This document shows positions 43,625-56,262 of a stretch of 64,000 nt of DNA, piece by piece. This DNA is from Turritopsis dohrnii. Lineage: Eukaryota > Cnidaria > Hydrozoa > Anthoathecata > Oceaniidae. The notes beneath the pieces were generated by a model. It saw only the letters and a list, made by a program, of their open reading frames with translations, had not been told where the DNA came from and ran no database searches. The position numbers and the translations under genes are program-made. The stretch lies in the NCBI GenBank assembly GCA_027922465.2, contig BQMF02000259.1, positions 62,001-126,000 of the forward strand. Reading direction: 5' to 3'. The first letter of the stretch is position 1, and each line of letters opens with the position of its first letter.

Positions 43625-45207
43625 AATCTTTAGTTGCTACTTAAAACAAAGAGTTTTGTCTACTGAGATCCAAGGTTTATATTCAAAGTTTAAAATTATA
43701 TTCATCGCTCTTCATTAAATGACAGCACTTGAAAGAAGCGTGCAAAGTAATGATGTTTCTTTTAATACAAGAAAAGGCTTTAAACTCTGAAGTAATTAAG
43801 GAGTTGATAGCGTTTTTCATCACGACAGGGCGGGATGAAAATCGTCCAGGGGCGGTTTTTGCATTGCGATCAAATGACATTTTTGTCCGGTCTTGTCAGG
43901 GAGAAAATCATCCCGGCATACTTTTTATGTTTTTGTGTATATAAACATTTTTATTAATGTACACGCGTAAAATATTGTCTCAACCCGGCTAGACGTGATA
44001 ATTTTGATCATACGGTGAAAATCACCCCGTGATAGTTTTTATTTTATTGTTTACAGAAAAACTGAAATAACTGCGCACGCATGAAATATTATCTAGTAGT
44101 TACCTAGTATTATTAAGTAGTTCTCACTATGATGAAAGCCCGCGCAATAGTCTGAGAATAAGCAGACCCATGGTTGGACAAGTTTTACAATACAACGAAT
44201 AGTTTAACGAATAGTCTAACCGGGTGGCATAGTGTAAGGTATATCATATTTAAAAAAAAAATTAAAACAAAAAATCCATTAGAAATCTGCGTAACAAACT
44301 TTGATTCAAAACAAAAAATAGCCAAAACGTTTATACTAGCAAGTAGTTCTCACTATTTTGAATGCCTCCGCAATAGACTGAAAATAACTAGGCCCATGGT
44401 TGAACAAGTTTTACAATACAATGAATAGTCACTTTTTGTTACCAAGTAATATCAATAATTATTTACAACAAATTAAAGAAATGTCTGCAACCAGGATACG
44501 TATTTTATAATCAAAATAACACTTGTTAAAGAATTTATGAAAGAGTCAAGATAAAAAAAAAATTTTCTAAATAAAAATTTAAAACGAAAAATCCATCAGA
44601 AATAAGCGATTCAAACTATGATTCAAAACAAAAAAAGGTAGCCAAAAGTTTACATAAAAAAACAAGAAAAAAATATAAGAAAATAAGTGAATTGAAGAAA
44701 ATTCATGGACCAAAAGCTTAAACACAAAAAGTTACACTCACAAGCACCAGAAAATAAAGCAAAATGGAAGCCTTCCTCCAAATCAGAAATTGGCGAGTCA
44801 TTATTAAATACAAATACAGATATTAAATTAAATATATACAAATTAGAACCTTTTAAAAACCTTTTAACCGCTTATAAAGTTGATAACTATGTAGATTTCT
44901 TAGTTGAAGAGGGAGACTGTTATAAAGTTTTACTCCCATAAAGTAAAATTCAGACCTAGAAAATTCGTTTTTGCACTGAGCACTAACATGTCTAAGAAAG
45001 TTTCAGAAACGTTCAATCGCAATATCACTTACATTTTTTGTAAACAAATTTATGTGCAGTCTGACTGTTGGCATGACAACAAAGCAAACTAATCCGATGC
45101 ACAATTACAGATAAGTTTGATGTTGTATAATCATTTGTGAAGAGTAAACAAGGCGAAAAAACATATGTTTGAACATATCTTTATTAAAAACGGTATAATG
45201 AAACTAG
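43625..45207. repeat. Non-coding DNA with decayed tandem repeats
   Basis: GTAGTTCTCACTAT followed by a CCATGGTTG.ACAAGTTTTACAATACAA segment occurs at 44118-44215 and 44342-44430. An AAAATCCAT-AGAAAT...GATTCAAAACAAAAAA segment occurs at 44250-44340 and 44580-44660. Units are about 230-310 bases. A small frame at 44705-44941 is not recognised and probably not a gene. Confidence 0.6.
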
Positions 45208-45371
45208 CTAGTAGCTTCCACTATAAATGCGCCCGTAACAGGCTCTAGACATGATCTAGACATGTATTAGGTTATGATATGCCACATTTCTTTCACGGAG
45301 AATTATTTAAGTAGAAACGGCTACTTTCTCGCGCCGAAATAATCCACCTCAACTTTTCAAAACAATGTGTT

Positions 45372-45913
45372 ACCTTGTCGGCCCTTTTTACGCCGGCCCT
45401 AATGTGGCGTTAATTTTGGTGCGCGGCGTAAAAAGGGCCGGCGTAAAAAGGGACAAAAAATGGAAATTTTTCAAAAAATCGGCGTTATTTTTTAAAGTTG
45501 AAATTTGGATTTGAAAAAATGAAACAAACTTTAGATGTGAAAGAACTCTTTGGAGACAATGAAGAGTCAGATGAAGGAGAAGTTGAAGCAGAAATAGAGG
45601 TAGAATCAGATGACGATGAGGGAATTAGAGAAAATAATGAAGCATTAATGAAAAAGAGGACGAAATAGCTGTAATAGATTAAGTCTTACGATGTATTAGA
45701 TGATATATATTAGAAGACATTTGTAGTATAAGTTAAAATTTGAACAGAAAAAGTGAAAGATAGTGCTTAAAATTTTTTTTTTCTTTTTTACTTTTGAGGC
45801 GTAAATAACGGCCCTAAGTGGCGTTAAAACAAAATCTTGTGGTGGCGGAATATGGGCCGGCGTAAAAAGGGCCGGCGTTAAATTAGGGCCGGCGTAAAAA
45901 GGGCCGATAAGGT
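45372..45913. mobile_element. MITE with GGCCCTTTTTACGCCGGCCC ends, copy 1
   Basis: The ends ACCTTGTCGGCCCTTTTTAC and the inverse ending GGGCCGATAAGGT pair over about 35 bases, with sub-terminal repeats of GGCGTAAAAAGGGCC and GGCGTTAA. The 542-bp interior contains one 49-codon frame. A second copy begins at 63531. Both lie in the same larger repeat (flank 45208-45371 equals 63393-63530 apart from a 27-base indel). The superfamily is unknown and no target duplication is clear. Confidence 0.75.
45519..45668 (+). CDS. 49-residue acidic micro-ORF inside the MITE
   Basis: ATG to TAG encodes a short, highly acidic peptide starting MKQTLDVKELFGDNEESDEG and ending in a basic KKRTK tail. The identical-length frame at 63678-63827 differs at three bases, giving two synonymous changes and one Val/Ile change. 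An acidic peptide with LFGDNEESDE resembles the N-terminus of some transposon-encoded proteins, so it may be the first exon of a lost transposase. No function is assigned. Confidence 0.45.
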   Translation: MKQTLDVKELFGDNEESDEGEVEAEIEVESDDDEGIRENNEALMKKRTK

Positions 45914-46038
45914 ACCTCAAATCCAATTCACTTTTGGATTATTCCGATAACTATCCAGTGGAAGAATAATCCAAGACTTCGGTATTTGCTAAAGTTTGGC
46001 AAGTAACTCACGTTGGCTATATTGATTATTAAAGTATA

Positions 46039-46266
46039 ATACACCTTTCCCGAATTCATGTTTATATACTATATTTTGGCTGAGTTATCCATACGGGCCT
46101 CGTCTCTGTGCTTATAATTACCGAAAATTTTCCCACTGCGGTTTGTTAATTATCAAAATCTATAACTTAATAAATACCAGATAACAAAAGAGTACATCAA
46201 AACGAGGCCCGTATGGACAATATAGCAAGAAAACAACATATAAAAACGGTTTCGGGAAAGGTGTAT
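46039..46266. mobile_element. MITE with 65-bp inverted repeats
   Basis: ATACACCTTTCCCGAA at 46039 and its inverse at 46251-46266 begin arms of about 65 bases that also share CCATACGGGCCTCGT. Total length 228 bp. Superfamily and target duplication not determined. Confidence 0.75.
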
Positions 46267-47325
46267 AGGGAGACGCATTCTTGTGGAAACAATTATTTAG
46301 AAATACGCAAGTTACGAATTATTTTGTTGTTTGATTAGTAAAAATTTTATAACGATGAGTTTTAACAAACAAAACCATATCATTGTTATACCGAAAATGT
46401 GTTTATAGAAGAACAGTGACAGCTCAACTTGTACTTTTTTATGTACAAGTTTTTTATTTTTCATTGGGAATAAATAAATAGAATGAAACCATAATATCTT
46501 TTCTTTTTTTAAAAAAAAACTCTTTCTTCTGAACAATAAACAAAGCTTGTTTCCAAAAGCTACAAAAGAATATATTATGTCAGTGTTGATGAACCTTTAT
46601 AATAAAAATTAAGTGTGTGTTTAACCAGCGTGTTTTGGGACATCGACACACAGTAAAATTTGAGCAATCGAGTTAAAATTCTGATCAACTCGAGATTTTT
46701 TGTGGTGAACTCCTGCAAAATACGCGCGCGCGGCAGACTATAAAGCGACCTAACGGGCGCAATAATATATCACATTTAGAGATTGTGCAATAGATTTCCG
46801 CAATGTCAATCTCAATGGATCAGATATGTTCCAGACCGCAATTTATGGCTGAGGACACAAAATTACTTCCAGATTGCAGAGTTTGAGATAGCAGGACAGA
46901 TCCTAGTTAGCAAGACTGTAAATACTGATAAGACAAAGGTTTTGTCCGAGATAACAAGAAACAACTGAGTTAACTGCCGTTCGGTTTTTAGAATGTTTTT
47001 CACGATTCTCTTAATGATAATAATATTCACTTAATGATAATAATATAATAGTTTTAAATATAATATAAAAGCAAATTAAAACCAAGTAACCTACATTTTA
47101 TAGTTGATAGGAGGATAAACAATGGAACCAACAAATAAATGAAAAATTCTTCGTAAAACATTTTGGACAGCATCTTCTTTCTTTCGTGTGACACAAACAA
47201 ACAAACAAACAAACAAACACTGAACAAGAATCAGTCTATTTTGGAAACACCTTAACGTTTACACTAATTACAGAATAAACATGAAACAACAATCTGTCTG
47301 TCTGAAAACAGCTGGATGAATTTTT
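46267..47325. other. Non-coding stretch
   Basis: AT-rich with homopolymer T/A runs and a short (ACAA)n run near 47198. No gene recognised. Confidence 0.45.
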
Positions 47326-48697
47326 AAACCTTTTTCCATAATTCATCAGGTAAAAGCATTGTTGATTGAGTTGATTAAATTGATTTGGACCAGCAATGTA
47401 TATATATATTTCAGTTTTTTTATGATTGATCGTCGGCTACTCAGCCGGCACGTTTGCTAACTAATCTTTGCGAAGGAGCGTGTTTCTATAGAAATATGCA
47501 CACGATTTCAATAAAAATGCTTTTCGTCGCAGTGACTTTTTGACAATTTTACCCACTGATGAAGTAAACATTTTAATTAAGAACAGTTTTAAAAACACTT
47601 ACGTTTCAAAAATGTGCAAACTACACATCAACTGCTATAGCATGACAACAAAACTATCCACACATCAACTGCTATAGCATGACAACAAAACTATCCACAC
47701 ATCAACTGCTATAGCATGACAACAAAACTATCCACACATCAACTGCTATAGCATGACAACAAAACTATCCACACAACAACTGCTATAGCATGACAACAAA
47801 ACTATCCACACATCAACTGCTATAGCATGACAACAAAACTATCCACACAACAACTGCTATAGCATGACAACAAAACTATCCACACATCAACTGCTATAGC
47901 ATGACAACAAAACTATCCACACATCAACTGCTATAGCATGACAACAAAACTATCCACACATCAACTGCTATAGCATGACAACAAAACTATCCACACAACA
48001 ACTGCTATAGCATGACAACAAAACCAGACCATTCACGCTTGTAATGGTCAACGTGTGTCTACGCGATTTGTCTTTTCTGTCGAGACCTGGTGATTACGAC
48101 AATTAAAATTCAGTGTAATCGTCGTAATCGTCTTTACGTGATCACTTTTGTATTTGTCAAAATCGTTGTAAACACCTGGCGAAATATGAAAGATGTTATA
48201 TCAAAAATACTAATTGTTTAGTGCGGAAAGCAGTTAGGGTTTGTATTCCGTTTGTACAGTGTGTTTCATAATGTTGGAAACGGAAATTTTAAAGCGAAGT
48301 TTTTAAATGAATATACCGAATTTCAAAATATTATTTGCATCGATGAAAAGCCATCTCCAAGTTCTTTCGGCAAGTATATTTTCGGAAAAAAGGAAAAAGT
48401 GGTTAATGTAAACCTTTTTCCATAATTCATCAGGTAAAAGCATTGTTGATTGAGTTTATTAAAATGATTTGGACCAGCAATGTATATTATTTCATATTCA
48501 AAAGATATTTCAGTTTTTTATGATTCATCGTCGGCTACCCAGCCGGCACATTTTTTAACTAACCTTTGCGAAGGAGCGCATTTCTATAGAAATATGCACA
48601 CGATTTCAAAAAAGATGCTTTTCGTCGCAGTGACTTTTTGACAATTTTGCCCACTGATGAAGTAAACATTTTAATTAGGAACAGTTTTAAAAACATT
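47326..48697 (+). repeat. Direct repeat pair flanking a minisatellite
   Basis: 47326-47601 and 48410-48697 are direct copies (for example GAAATATGCACACGATTTCA in both) with few substitutions and small indels. Between them lie the 37-bp minisatellite and about 380 bases of unique DNA containing a decayed fragment resembling the Harbinger MITE core (48090-48190). The arrangement could be a tandem duplication of about 1.1 kb, or the long terminal repeats of a small non-autonomous element. Confidence 0.8.
47623..48025 (+). repeat. 37-bp minisatellite, 11 units
   Basis: Eleven head-to-tail copies of a 37-base unit beginning ACACATCAACTGCTATAGCA. The copies are almost identical except for one T/A position (ACACATC or ACACAAC), which reads T T T T A T A T T T A along the array. 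No spacers are present, so it is not a CRISPR array. Confidence 0.95.
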
Positions 48698-48733
48698 ATT
48701 ACAGTATATGTTCGTAAAAAAAAAAGAAAAAGT

Positions 48734-48922
48734 GGTGAAAAAATAAGGAAAATGTCTTGAAGAAATGTAATTAAATTTTTAATGCTCGATTAAATGAATG
48801 AAAAGAAAAGATTTTTTGAAACAATGACAGCAATTTAGAAAACAATAAACAAATTTAAGCTTTGACTTTACCATTAAAAATTAAATTGCATTTTTCCAAG
48901 ACATTTTCCTTATTTTTTCACC
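48734..48922. mobile_element. MITE with GGTGAAAAAATAAGG ends
   Basis: GGTGAAAAAATAAGGAAAAT at 48734 is matched by its inverse ending at 48922. The arms extend about 52 bases with a few mismatches, and the 189-bp element folds into a single hairpin. Confidence 0.75.
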
Positions 48923-49978
48923 GTAGTGGCAGTAAAAACGTTTGTCAGAAGGTTGTGTGTGAGGTTACCAGTGTAAAAATATTTTAACAAAACTGTAAAC
49001 TCCTTAGATTAAAACAAATATAAAATTTTTACACGGGATACAAGTGTGAAAAAAAACTATTATGAGCTCTTAGAATATCTTTGATGAAAACGAAAACTGA
49101 TCGATAAATCATCCCTATAATATACTACCTACAAAACATATTACAACTACCACAATGCCAATGTTGTATTTACAACTACCACAATGCCAATGTTGTATTT
49201 ACAACTACCACAATGCAATGTTGTATTTACTTTCTTTGAAATTACTTTGATTACAGTTTTAAATAGCTGTGAGAATATTCGTTTTGTTATGAAACTCTTC
49301 CTACTATTCAATTAGAGAACTTATTCAAAGTTATTTGAAATGAAAAAAGAGGTCCATAAGCCATAAGGTCCATAAGCCGTATGCACATATATCAAAAGAT
49401 TATGATCACTCTACAAAGAAAAGACTAGCTTTCTAAAAGACAGCTTGGTTAGTATCTGTTAGGTTTATAAGGGGTTGGTGAAACTTTTAAATTCATTCGC
49501 CCAAAACAAAGACATATTAAAACCACTTGTGATATAGTAGTATTTTCACAATGGAAACGAATTAGGAAATTTTCAGTGTTTGAACTTAAAATGCTGTGAT
49601 GTTACCATGTTCCATAAGGACTACGCCGTGCCTAGACATGAAATAAATATTAGGGGGTCATAGTTTTAGTCTCTAAGGACGCCCGAAATATATGGCAAAG
49701 GCTAGTAAATGTTTTACGCATAAAAGTGTCCGAAAATGTTTATTCTTGTTTCGCATTTGTCAATGAATTCATATAATATAAAAATTCAACATCAGAAATT
49801 CTTTAAAATTACTTTTATTTTAGCTTTATCATTTAGCTTTCAGTCACAAGTTGTTTTGTTGAGCTGTCAATTTTTTTAAAAGAAAGTTATGGGCGTTTTT
49901 ATTTGAGACACTTTTTAGCGACTTTAGCATCCAGGAGCCCAGGTGTTTAAGCAAGAAAAAGCATGGCTTGTCCACACA
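48923..49978. other. Non-coding stretch
   Basis: Apart from the 29-bp repeat there is nothing recognisable until the start of segmental duplication copy B. Confidence 0.45.
49142..49227 (+). repeat. 29-bp tandem repeat, three units
   Basis: TACAACTACCACAATGCC followed by AATGTTGTATT is repeated three times, the last unit lacking one C pair. Confidence 0.9.
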
Positions 49979-51787
49979 CGTATGACGTTGTTTCAATAAA
50001 AAAGCCATAGTTGAAAACTTTTTGGGAAACTGAGCATGCGCAGTTCGATAGTTCAAAATTCGCGACGCCCAGCAAGAATGAGAAAAAGACGTTTTTTCAG
50101 ATGGCAAAAATCAATAAATAAATATGCATGAGGTAAATGGAAGCTGGCAAAAAATATTCTGGGAAACTTGAAGCTCACCTTTCATCAGTTTACATCTACA
50201 GAAGTTGATGTTTGTGTTGCTGTTTAGCACAGGTATAGCAAATTTTGACTGATTTTACCGTCAAATTTGTGTTAAGGATTTTCATGTGATAATGAATTTT
50301 CCTGGCTTTGGTGTTGGGTTTTTCTAAAAGCCTAAAGAGAATATTTCAACGTACAATAAATTTCAAGCTTGTATCTGTTTTTTTTTTTAACTGTAATGAA
50401 ACTGGATATTGAATACAAGAAACTCTTGAAGACCTGAATATTATTCTTTGTTAATTTCGATTTTGGGGGATACTTCAGGTCACTGAATAGTTTCATTGGC
50501 TCAAATGGGTATAGATGACTTTCAAAAATGTAGTAGTGATGATGTAGTAGAGTCAGTTTGGCAAAAATACAGAAGTAACGTAGAACTTAATCTATTTTCT
50601 ACCTCCTGTATTCAACAATTCAACTAGAGGACGATACTACTACAATGAACAAATTTTTGTAGAGACAGAATTTTTGACTCAGTGTTCAAAATTTCCATGG
50701 CCTCTGACAAGAATTACATAAAAAGATGGCACAAAACAGGTCAGTCGGATGACATCAACACCACATATTTGTGATATTGACTTTAATTGGTGGGCCACAA
50801 TGGAGCTCTGAAAATTGAATAAAAAACAGACACAACCAAGAGATCTTAAAAAATATTAGATAAGAGATGGAAGAATCACATACATATAGTAGTAATTCAA
50901 AGAAATTTCGTTTTGTCTATGATTAGGTAGGTAGAAATTCAGTAAAATTTACATGTCGAACACATAATGTTTGTTGACGAAATTTTATATTCTTCCTCGA
51001 TTTTTCTTCAAAATAAATTTACGAATTACAAGTTCCATCATTAGGTAATCATTTCCAATATTAAACTGGGTTTGTTATTCTAGATTACCAATTGAATAAC
51101 CTGAAAAGGTAAACACAAGTAAAACTTGTACAACCGCCATTTGGCTGTTTCTTCTCCTATTCCAGTCTTGCTTCTATTGCGCATGCTCACAATAAGATTC
51201 GCTCTCGCCGCACAAGTAAACAGTCGTGACATGCGCATTGTTTTGTAATTGATTCGTTGACAGGAAGTCACCTTAACTAAATATCAAGGTCAAATTCATA
51301 TAAAAGCATAGTGGCAAGGAATGAATCATCGGTAAACGTATTCAAAGAACACCAGGTCACACGTATAGCAATCAATTAAAGCCTTTTCTGTATAAGCCGC
51401 AAGAGTTTTGTGGTAGCATCATGCCATGGAAGGTACATCTGGTTATACGAGATACATTAACAGAAATGATATGGGCAAGAACACCTACAGCAACTTTGAT
51501 ATTTTAATCGATTGTATTTAAGCTACAAATTTCAGTTACTATTTTCGATATCGGAGGTGAAGTTTCGTTTCGACCAATTATGTGAGCCTTGCATGAAGTC
51601 TAATGACGATCTCATGCCAAGCAGTTGCTGATTGTTTAAAATACAAGTGCAACCAATCATGTGTAACCGCACAATGTCTCAATTAATTCTTGCTCCAATT
51701 AGCGAATTCAGACGTTGTATTACAATCATCATAATCTTAACTAAAAATAACAGAAAATAGTTGCTACAAACAAAAGAAATATGCACA

Positions 51788-52490
51788 AGGAATGGTTGAT
51801 CGATCGTTTTGCCACATCTACTTTCAACAAATGTCCCCACCAGCAACTACTAGGAATGACAGTCCTGACGTTCATCTCCACGTTGACCCGGATGCTACTC
51901 CAGTTGCCGTTCATACCCCTGCACAAATCCCTCTGCACTGGGAGGCGGAAGTGAAACGGCACATCATGGAGGACATTTCCCTAGGGGTACTCGAGAAGGT
52001 ACCAATAGGTGAGCTCACTCTCTGGTGTCCTCGCATGGCCCTTCCCAGAAAGAACAATGCAACACCTAGAAGGATGGTTGATCTCTCGCCACTCAATAAA
52101 CATTGTCTCAGAGAAACCCATTATGTAAAGCCACCCTTTCAACAAGCTAGAACCATCCCTCCGCTGACATGGCAGACCTTAACCGATGCCTGGAATGGAT
52201 ATCATTCTGTTTCCCCTCGTCTAGAAGATCGACCTCTTACGACCTTTATCACCCAATGGGGACGCTTAAGATACATAATGACACCACAAGGTGGTAAAGC
52301 TAGCGGCGATGGCTATGCCAGACGGTATGACAAAATAATCATTGACGTACCCAGGAAGACGAAATGCGTTGATGATAACACCATGTGGGACCAGGACTTG
52401 CAGGTGGATTGGTGGAGAGGTATAGAGTTCCTGATTCTCCTAGGCAAGAATGGTGTAGTCCTGAACAGATCAAAATTCCAATTCCGCTAG
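51788..52490 (+). pseudogene. pol: Gypsy reverse transcriptase, 5'-deleted (copy B)
   Basis: A 233-codon frame holds the RT palm and fingers with the same motifs as copy A: MVDLSPLNKH, YIMTPQGG and CVDDNTM. It begins abruptly because a deletion joins the 5' flank (ending ATGCACAAG) to the sequence before the RT. It ends at TAG (52488) where the thumb should start. Some residues are closer to the expected family sequence than in copy A (for instance MVDL rather than SVDL), showing independent decay. Confidence 0.85.
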
Positions 52491-53335
52491 CGTGAGGATC
52501 CTAGTGACGGAGAATGACATTGGCCCATTGGACAAATACATCTCTGTAATCCGAGACTTCCCAACACCGACAAAATTTAGTGACATCCGATCGTGGTTTG
52601 GGCTGGTAGCTCACTATTGCAGAGCTGATGCTACCATTCACACCATTGCTTAGCTCCAAGTCAAAATTCTACTGGTTAGCTGAACTGGAGACTGCCTTTC
52701 AGCTTTCAAAGGTAACTATTGTAGATGCCATCAAGGAGGGTGTGGAGATTTACGACATGAATTGACTGACCTGCCTGAGGCCAGACTGGTCCAAGACCGG
52801 AATCGGGTTTTAGCTATCCCAAGAGCGCCGCAATTGCAAATCAGACCTCCCCAGCTGCTGTGATGATGGATGGAGAATAACCCTCGCAGATCCTTGATTC
52901 CTCGAGTCATCTGAAAGTCGCTATGCACCTGTCGAGGGAGAGGCATTGGCAATTGCCTGGGCATTAGAACAGTCAAAATTCTTCATGCAGGATTGTGACA
53001 ACTTGATCATAGTCACTGACCACAAGCCACTAACGAAACTGTTCGGGGATCGAACTTTGGATGAGATCAGCAATTCCCGGTTACTTCGACTTAAAAGCAA
53101 CAGACCTTACCTTGGAGATTCAAAGTCGTGCACAAGGCCGGGAGCAGCAACTATTTTTCTGATGCGACTTTACGTAACCCAACACAGCCTCCTTCCTCTG
53201 ACAGTGACACAGACATTGACCCGGACTCGGATCTTGTCGGAAATAAAAAATATCCGAGCCATCACGTGGAAAGTCCTAAAGAAGGCAGCCACACTCAACC
53301 AAACCTCCTAGGAGCTCGTTATGACCATTGAAAAC
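52491..53335 (+). pseudogene. Gypsy RT thumb and RNase H remnant (copy B)
   Basis: Broken frames retain the RNase H blocks in order: CLRPDWSKTGIGF near 52770, VEGEALAIAWALEQ near 52940 and IIVTDHKPLTKLFGD near 53010. This copy has TDHKPLTK, the normal family wording, where copy A has TDHKLLTK. Several stops and small deletions are visible, including a loss of codons near 52600. Confidence 0.75.
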
Positions 53336-54244
53336 GGGTTTCCATCAGAGAAACCAGCCCTCAGCCAGCACTTCCAGGCCTATTCGGATCATCGCAGTGA
53401 CTTCTGGGTTGTCGACGACGTTGTCATGATGAAAGGTCGGGTCGTCATGCCTTAACCACTACGATTGGAGGTGCTTCAATCCCTACATGCCGCACATCAA
53501 GGTACAACTGGAATGAATGGGCGTGCTAAGTAATCTGTGTTCTGGCCTGGAATCACTAAGGACATTCAGAATGTACGAGCCACCTGTAGCACCTGCAACC
53601 GGATGGCACTATCTCACGCCAAGCCTCCACCCATCGAACCTTGCATTCCCACCACCCCGTTTGAGGCGATTGTCTGTGATTACTTCTACCTGAAGGGCTG
53701 GTATTATCTTGTGGCACCCAATCGTCTGTCGGGCTGGACCAAACAGAGTCTCATTAAAGCAAGCTCTAGCAGCAGTGGATCAGCTGGCCTATGCAAGCCA
53801 CTAAGAGAACTTTTTGCGATGTTTGGTGTACCAATCGAAATGACAAGTGATAGTGGCCCTGAATTTATGGCCTCAGAGACGGATGATTTCCTTTAGCGCT
53901 GGGGTTTGCATCATCGAACACGTTATCAGTCAAACTCCCGTCGTCTAATGGTCGCGCAGAGCTTGCAGTTAAAGCAACCAAAAGACTCTTTATTGACAAT
54001 GTTGGTCCTTATGGGGAACTGGACACTGATCGCGTCGTCTGGGCACTGCTGACCCAACAAAAAATTCCCGACGCCACCTGTAAGCTGTCATCTGCCCAAA
54101 TCCTTTTTGGTCGTCAACTGAGGGACACCCTGAACGTCGTTTGCTTCAACAACTCCCAACTGAGTAGCCAGAAACAACATTGGGAGACCGATATTCAAGG
54201 ACAATGCAATCACTTTCCGAACATTCCCGATCTATGAAACCGCT
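53336..54244 (+). pseudogene. Gypsy integrase core (copy B), interrupted by a LINE
   Basis: The zinc module retains its final Cys pair (CSTCNRM), and the core at 53537-53896 has VCDYF and the intact SDSGPEF catalytic Asp that copy A has lost. A TAG follows DDFL at about 53894, so the last part lies in other frames (ELAVKATKR near 53960). At 54244, within CCGCTT, a LINE is inserted. The integrase C-terminus resumes at 56263. Confidence 0.82.
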
Positions 54245-56262
54245 TAAAAGAACTTCGAAAACAAATGTCTGACAGGGACACGTTATTACGAAAAGCACGA
54301 AGGTTTAAGAGAAATGCTGAATGGCTATCTTATAAGAAACTTCGAAATAAATGTACAAATGACATTCGCCAGAGTAAAGCTCATTTTCATCGAAACATGC
54401 TAAATGAAAACTCAGACACTCCTAAAAAGTTTTAGTCAACAATCAAACAGATTTTTCCAACAAAAACTATTAACACTGAAAATTCAATCAGCATCAATAC
54501 AACAAAAGAAAGAGTGCAAAAGTTCAGTGAATACTTCAAAACAGCTATATCAACACTCAAAAGAGCCTAGTTTCCACTCACTGACTTTGTTTGGCAGCCA
54601 AGAAAGGTACCTGCTATTCGTACTACACAGCGTTTCTCCATAAACTGCATCTCAAGATCGTTTGTTGAAAAAGAACTTCATCTGCTAAAACGTAACAAAG
54701 CAACTGGCCTGGATCAACTTCCCGCACGTTTATTGAAGGACAGTGCAGCTCACATCTCCACGCCACTATGCTTCATTCTCAACCTGTCGATTGATACAAG
54801 CACTGTGCCAACTTTGTGGAAGTCTGCCAGAGTCACACCAATCTTCAAATCTGGAAACCCTGACTTACCACAAAAGTATCGTCCCATATCAGTGCTACCC
54901 GTCCTCTCAAAAATTCTGGAAAAATCGATACATTCTCAGCTGTTGTCTTACTCGGAAAGAAATGGACTTTTATCAGAGAGTCAATACGGTTTCCGTAAAA
55001 TGGCGTCAACACTCTTGTGTGACCACATTCGAAACGAACTTGATAATGGAAATATGGTAGGAGTAATTTACCTGGATTTATCAAAGGCTTTTGACACCAT
55101 TGGTCATAGCCTTTTGATTGACAAGCTGAAAACGTATGGTGTATCCGGTCGAGAGTTGGAATGATTCATTGATTATCTTTTCGGTAGACTACAAGTGGTT
55201 GAGAAAAAGAATACCTTATCAAATCCAGACCCTATATACTGTGGTGTTCCACAGGGGTCCATCCTTGGGCCCCTACTCTTCATTATTTTCTTCAATGATC
55301 TTGTAGATCATGTCAATGCTAGTGTTATAAAGTATGCAGATGATACGGTTCTCTTCTATGGTGGCAACAATGCTGATAATATCGAGTGTGTTTTGAATGA
55401 GAAATGCAGAAAGTTGGAAAGTACTGTAGTAAGAATGAACTTGGTAACATCTTTGATTTCAACTTGTCACTCAATACAAATTTTAACCGTTCCTACAAAC
55501 TTACTTGCAGTCGACTACGTCTACTCCAGAGTGTTCCTAACTTGTTAAACATCGATGCTGCGACAAAGATTTATAACATGATGATACTGCCACTGTTGAT
55601 TTATTCGGGTCCAGTAAAGTCAGGGTTTACCAATGCTCAGAAAGAACGTTTGTCCTCACTCACCCGTCGAGCGACTGCGATAACACTTGGTAGAAATGTC
55701 AAAAATGTCTTCCAAGAAGTGAACAAACAAAATTGTATGTTAGTAAAGAAATGTCTTGGTGAGAAAACTGGAAGCCACACCTTTAACAGATACTTTGAAA
55801 TATCTAAACATGGCCGGTGTACTCGAAATAACAATCATATGATTAAACTAAAATCAGTTAAACTGGAAGTTGCTAGACAAAGTTTTTATTTCAGCGGTGC
55901 TAAATTGTTCAATAGCCTCCTACGAGAGATAAGACTGAAAAACAACCTGGCTGAATTTCAGTCTTCTCTCTCTGAACACCGTTTTTGATTTTAAAGTAAT
56001 AATACAGCGTGCGCCATCTATCTATCTATCCTAACCTTCATTTTTGCATTCGTCGATTTATGTGACAAGCTGTATTATAACTTACAATTGATTATGTATT
56101 TTAATAAAATGTTAGTCTTTTTAGTCTTGTGCCTTGTTCTTTTTCTTTTTCTTAAAAACAGGACAAACTTGGAAGGAAGTATTGCTGTATATATTGTATA
56201 TATTTGTAAATACTTTAGTTTTTATCCTGTATAAAGATTCAGAAATAAATAAATAAAAATAA
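54245..56262 (+). mobile_element. 5'-truncated non-LTR retrotransposon (LINE)
   Basis: Copy A shows the uninterrupted target (CCGCTTTAACTTGGGG near 5672), so both edges are known. The insert ends with an (AAATA)n-type tail, as expected for a LINE copied from its 3' end. It lacks the endonuclease domain and most of the 5' part. Only about 2 kb with RT and the downstream region is present, so it was dead on arrival. Confidence 0.9.
54640..55988 (+). pseudogene. LINE reverse transcriptase (Jockey/CR1-like)
   Basis: RT blocks in order: KYRPISVLPVLSKILEK, SQYGFRK, GVIYLDLSKAFDTIGHSL with the first Asp, GVPQGSILGPLLF, and the catalytic YADDTVLF near 55335. One in-frame TGA at 55162-55164 replaces an expected Trp between two blocks. 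A small deletion near 55420 shifts the frame into the C-terminal domain (55404-55988; IYNMMILPLLIYSGPVKSG). PISVLP and YADD wording fits the Jockey/CR1 group. Confidence 0.85.

Noticed and set aside
47623..48025. Possible CRISPR array
   Set aside because: The 37-bp units are directly contiguous with no unique spacers, and the genome is eukaryotic.
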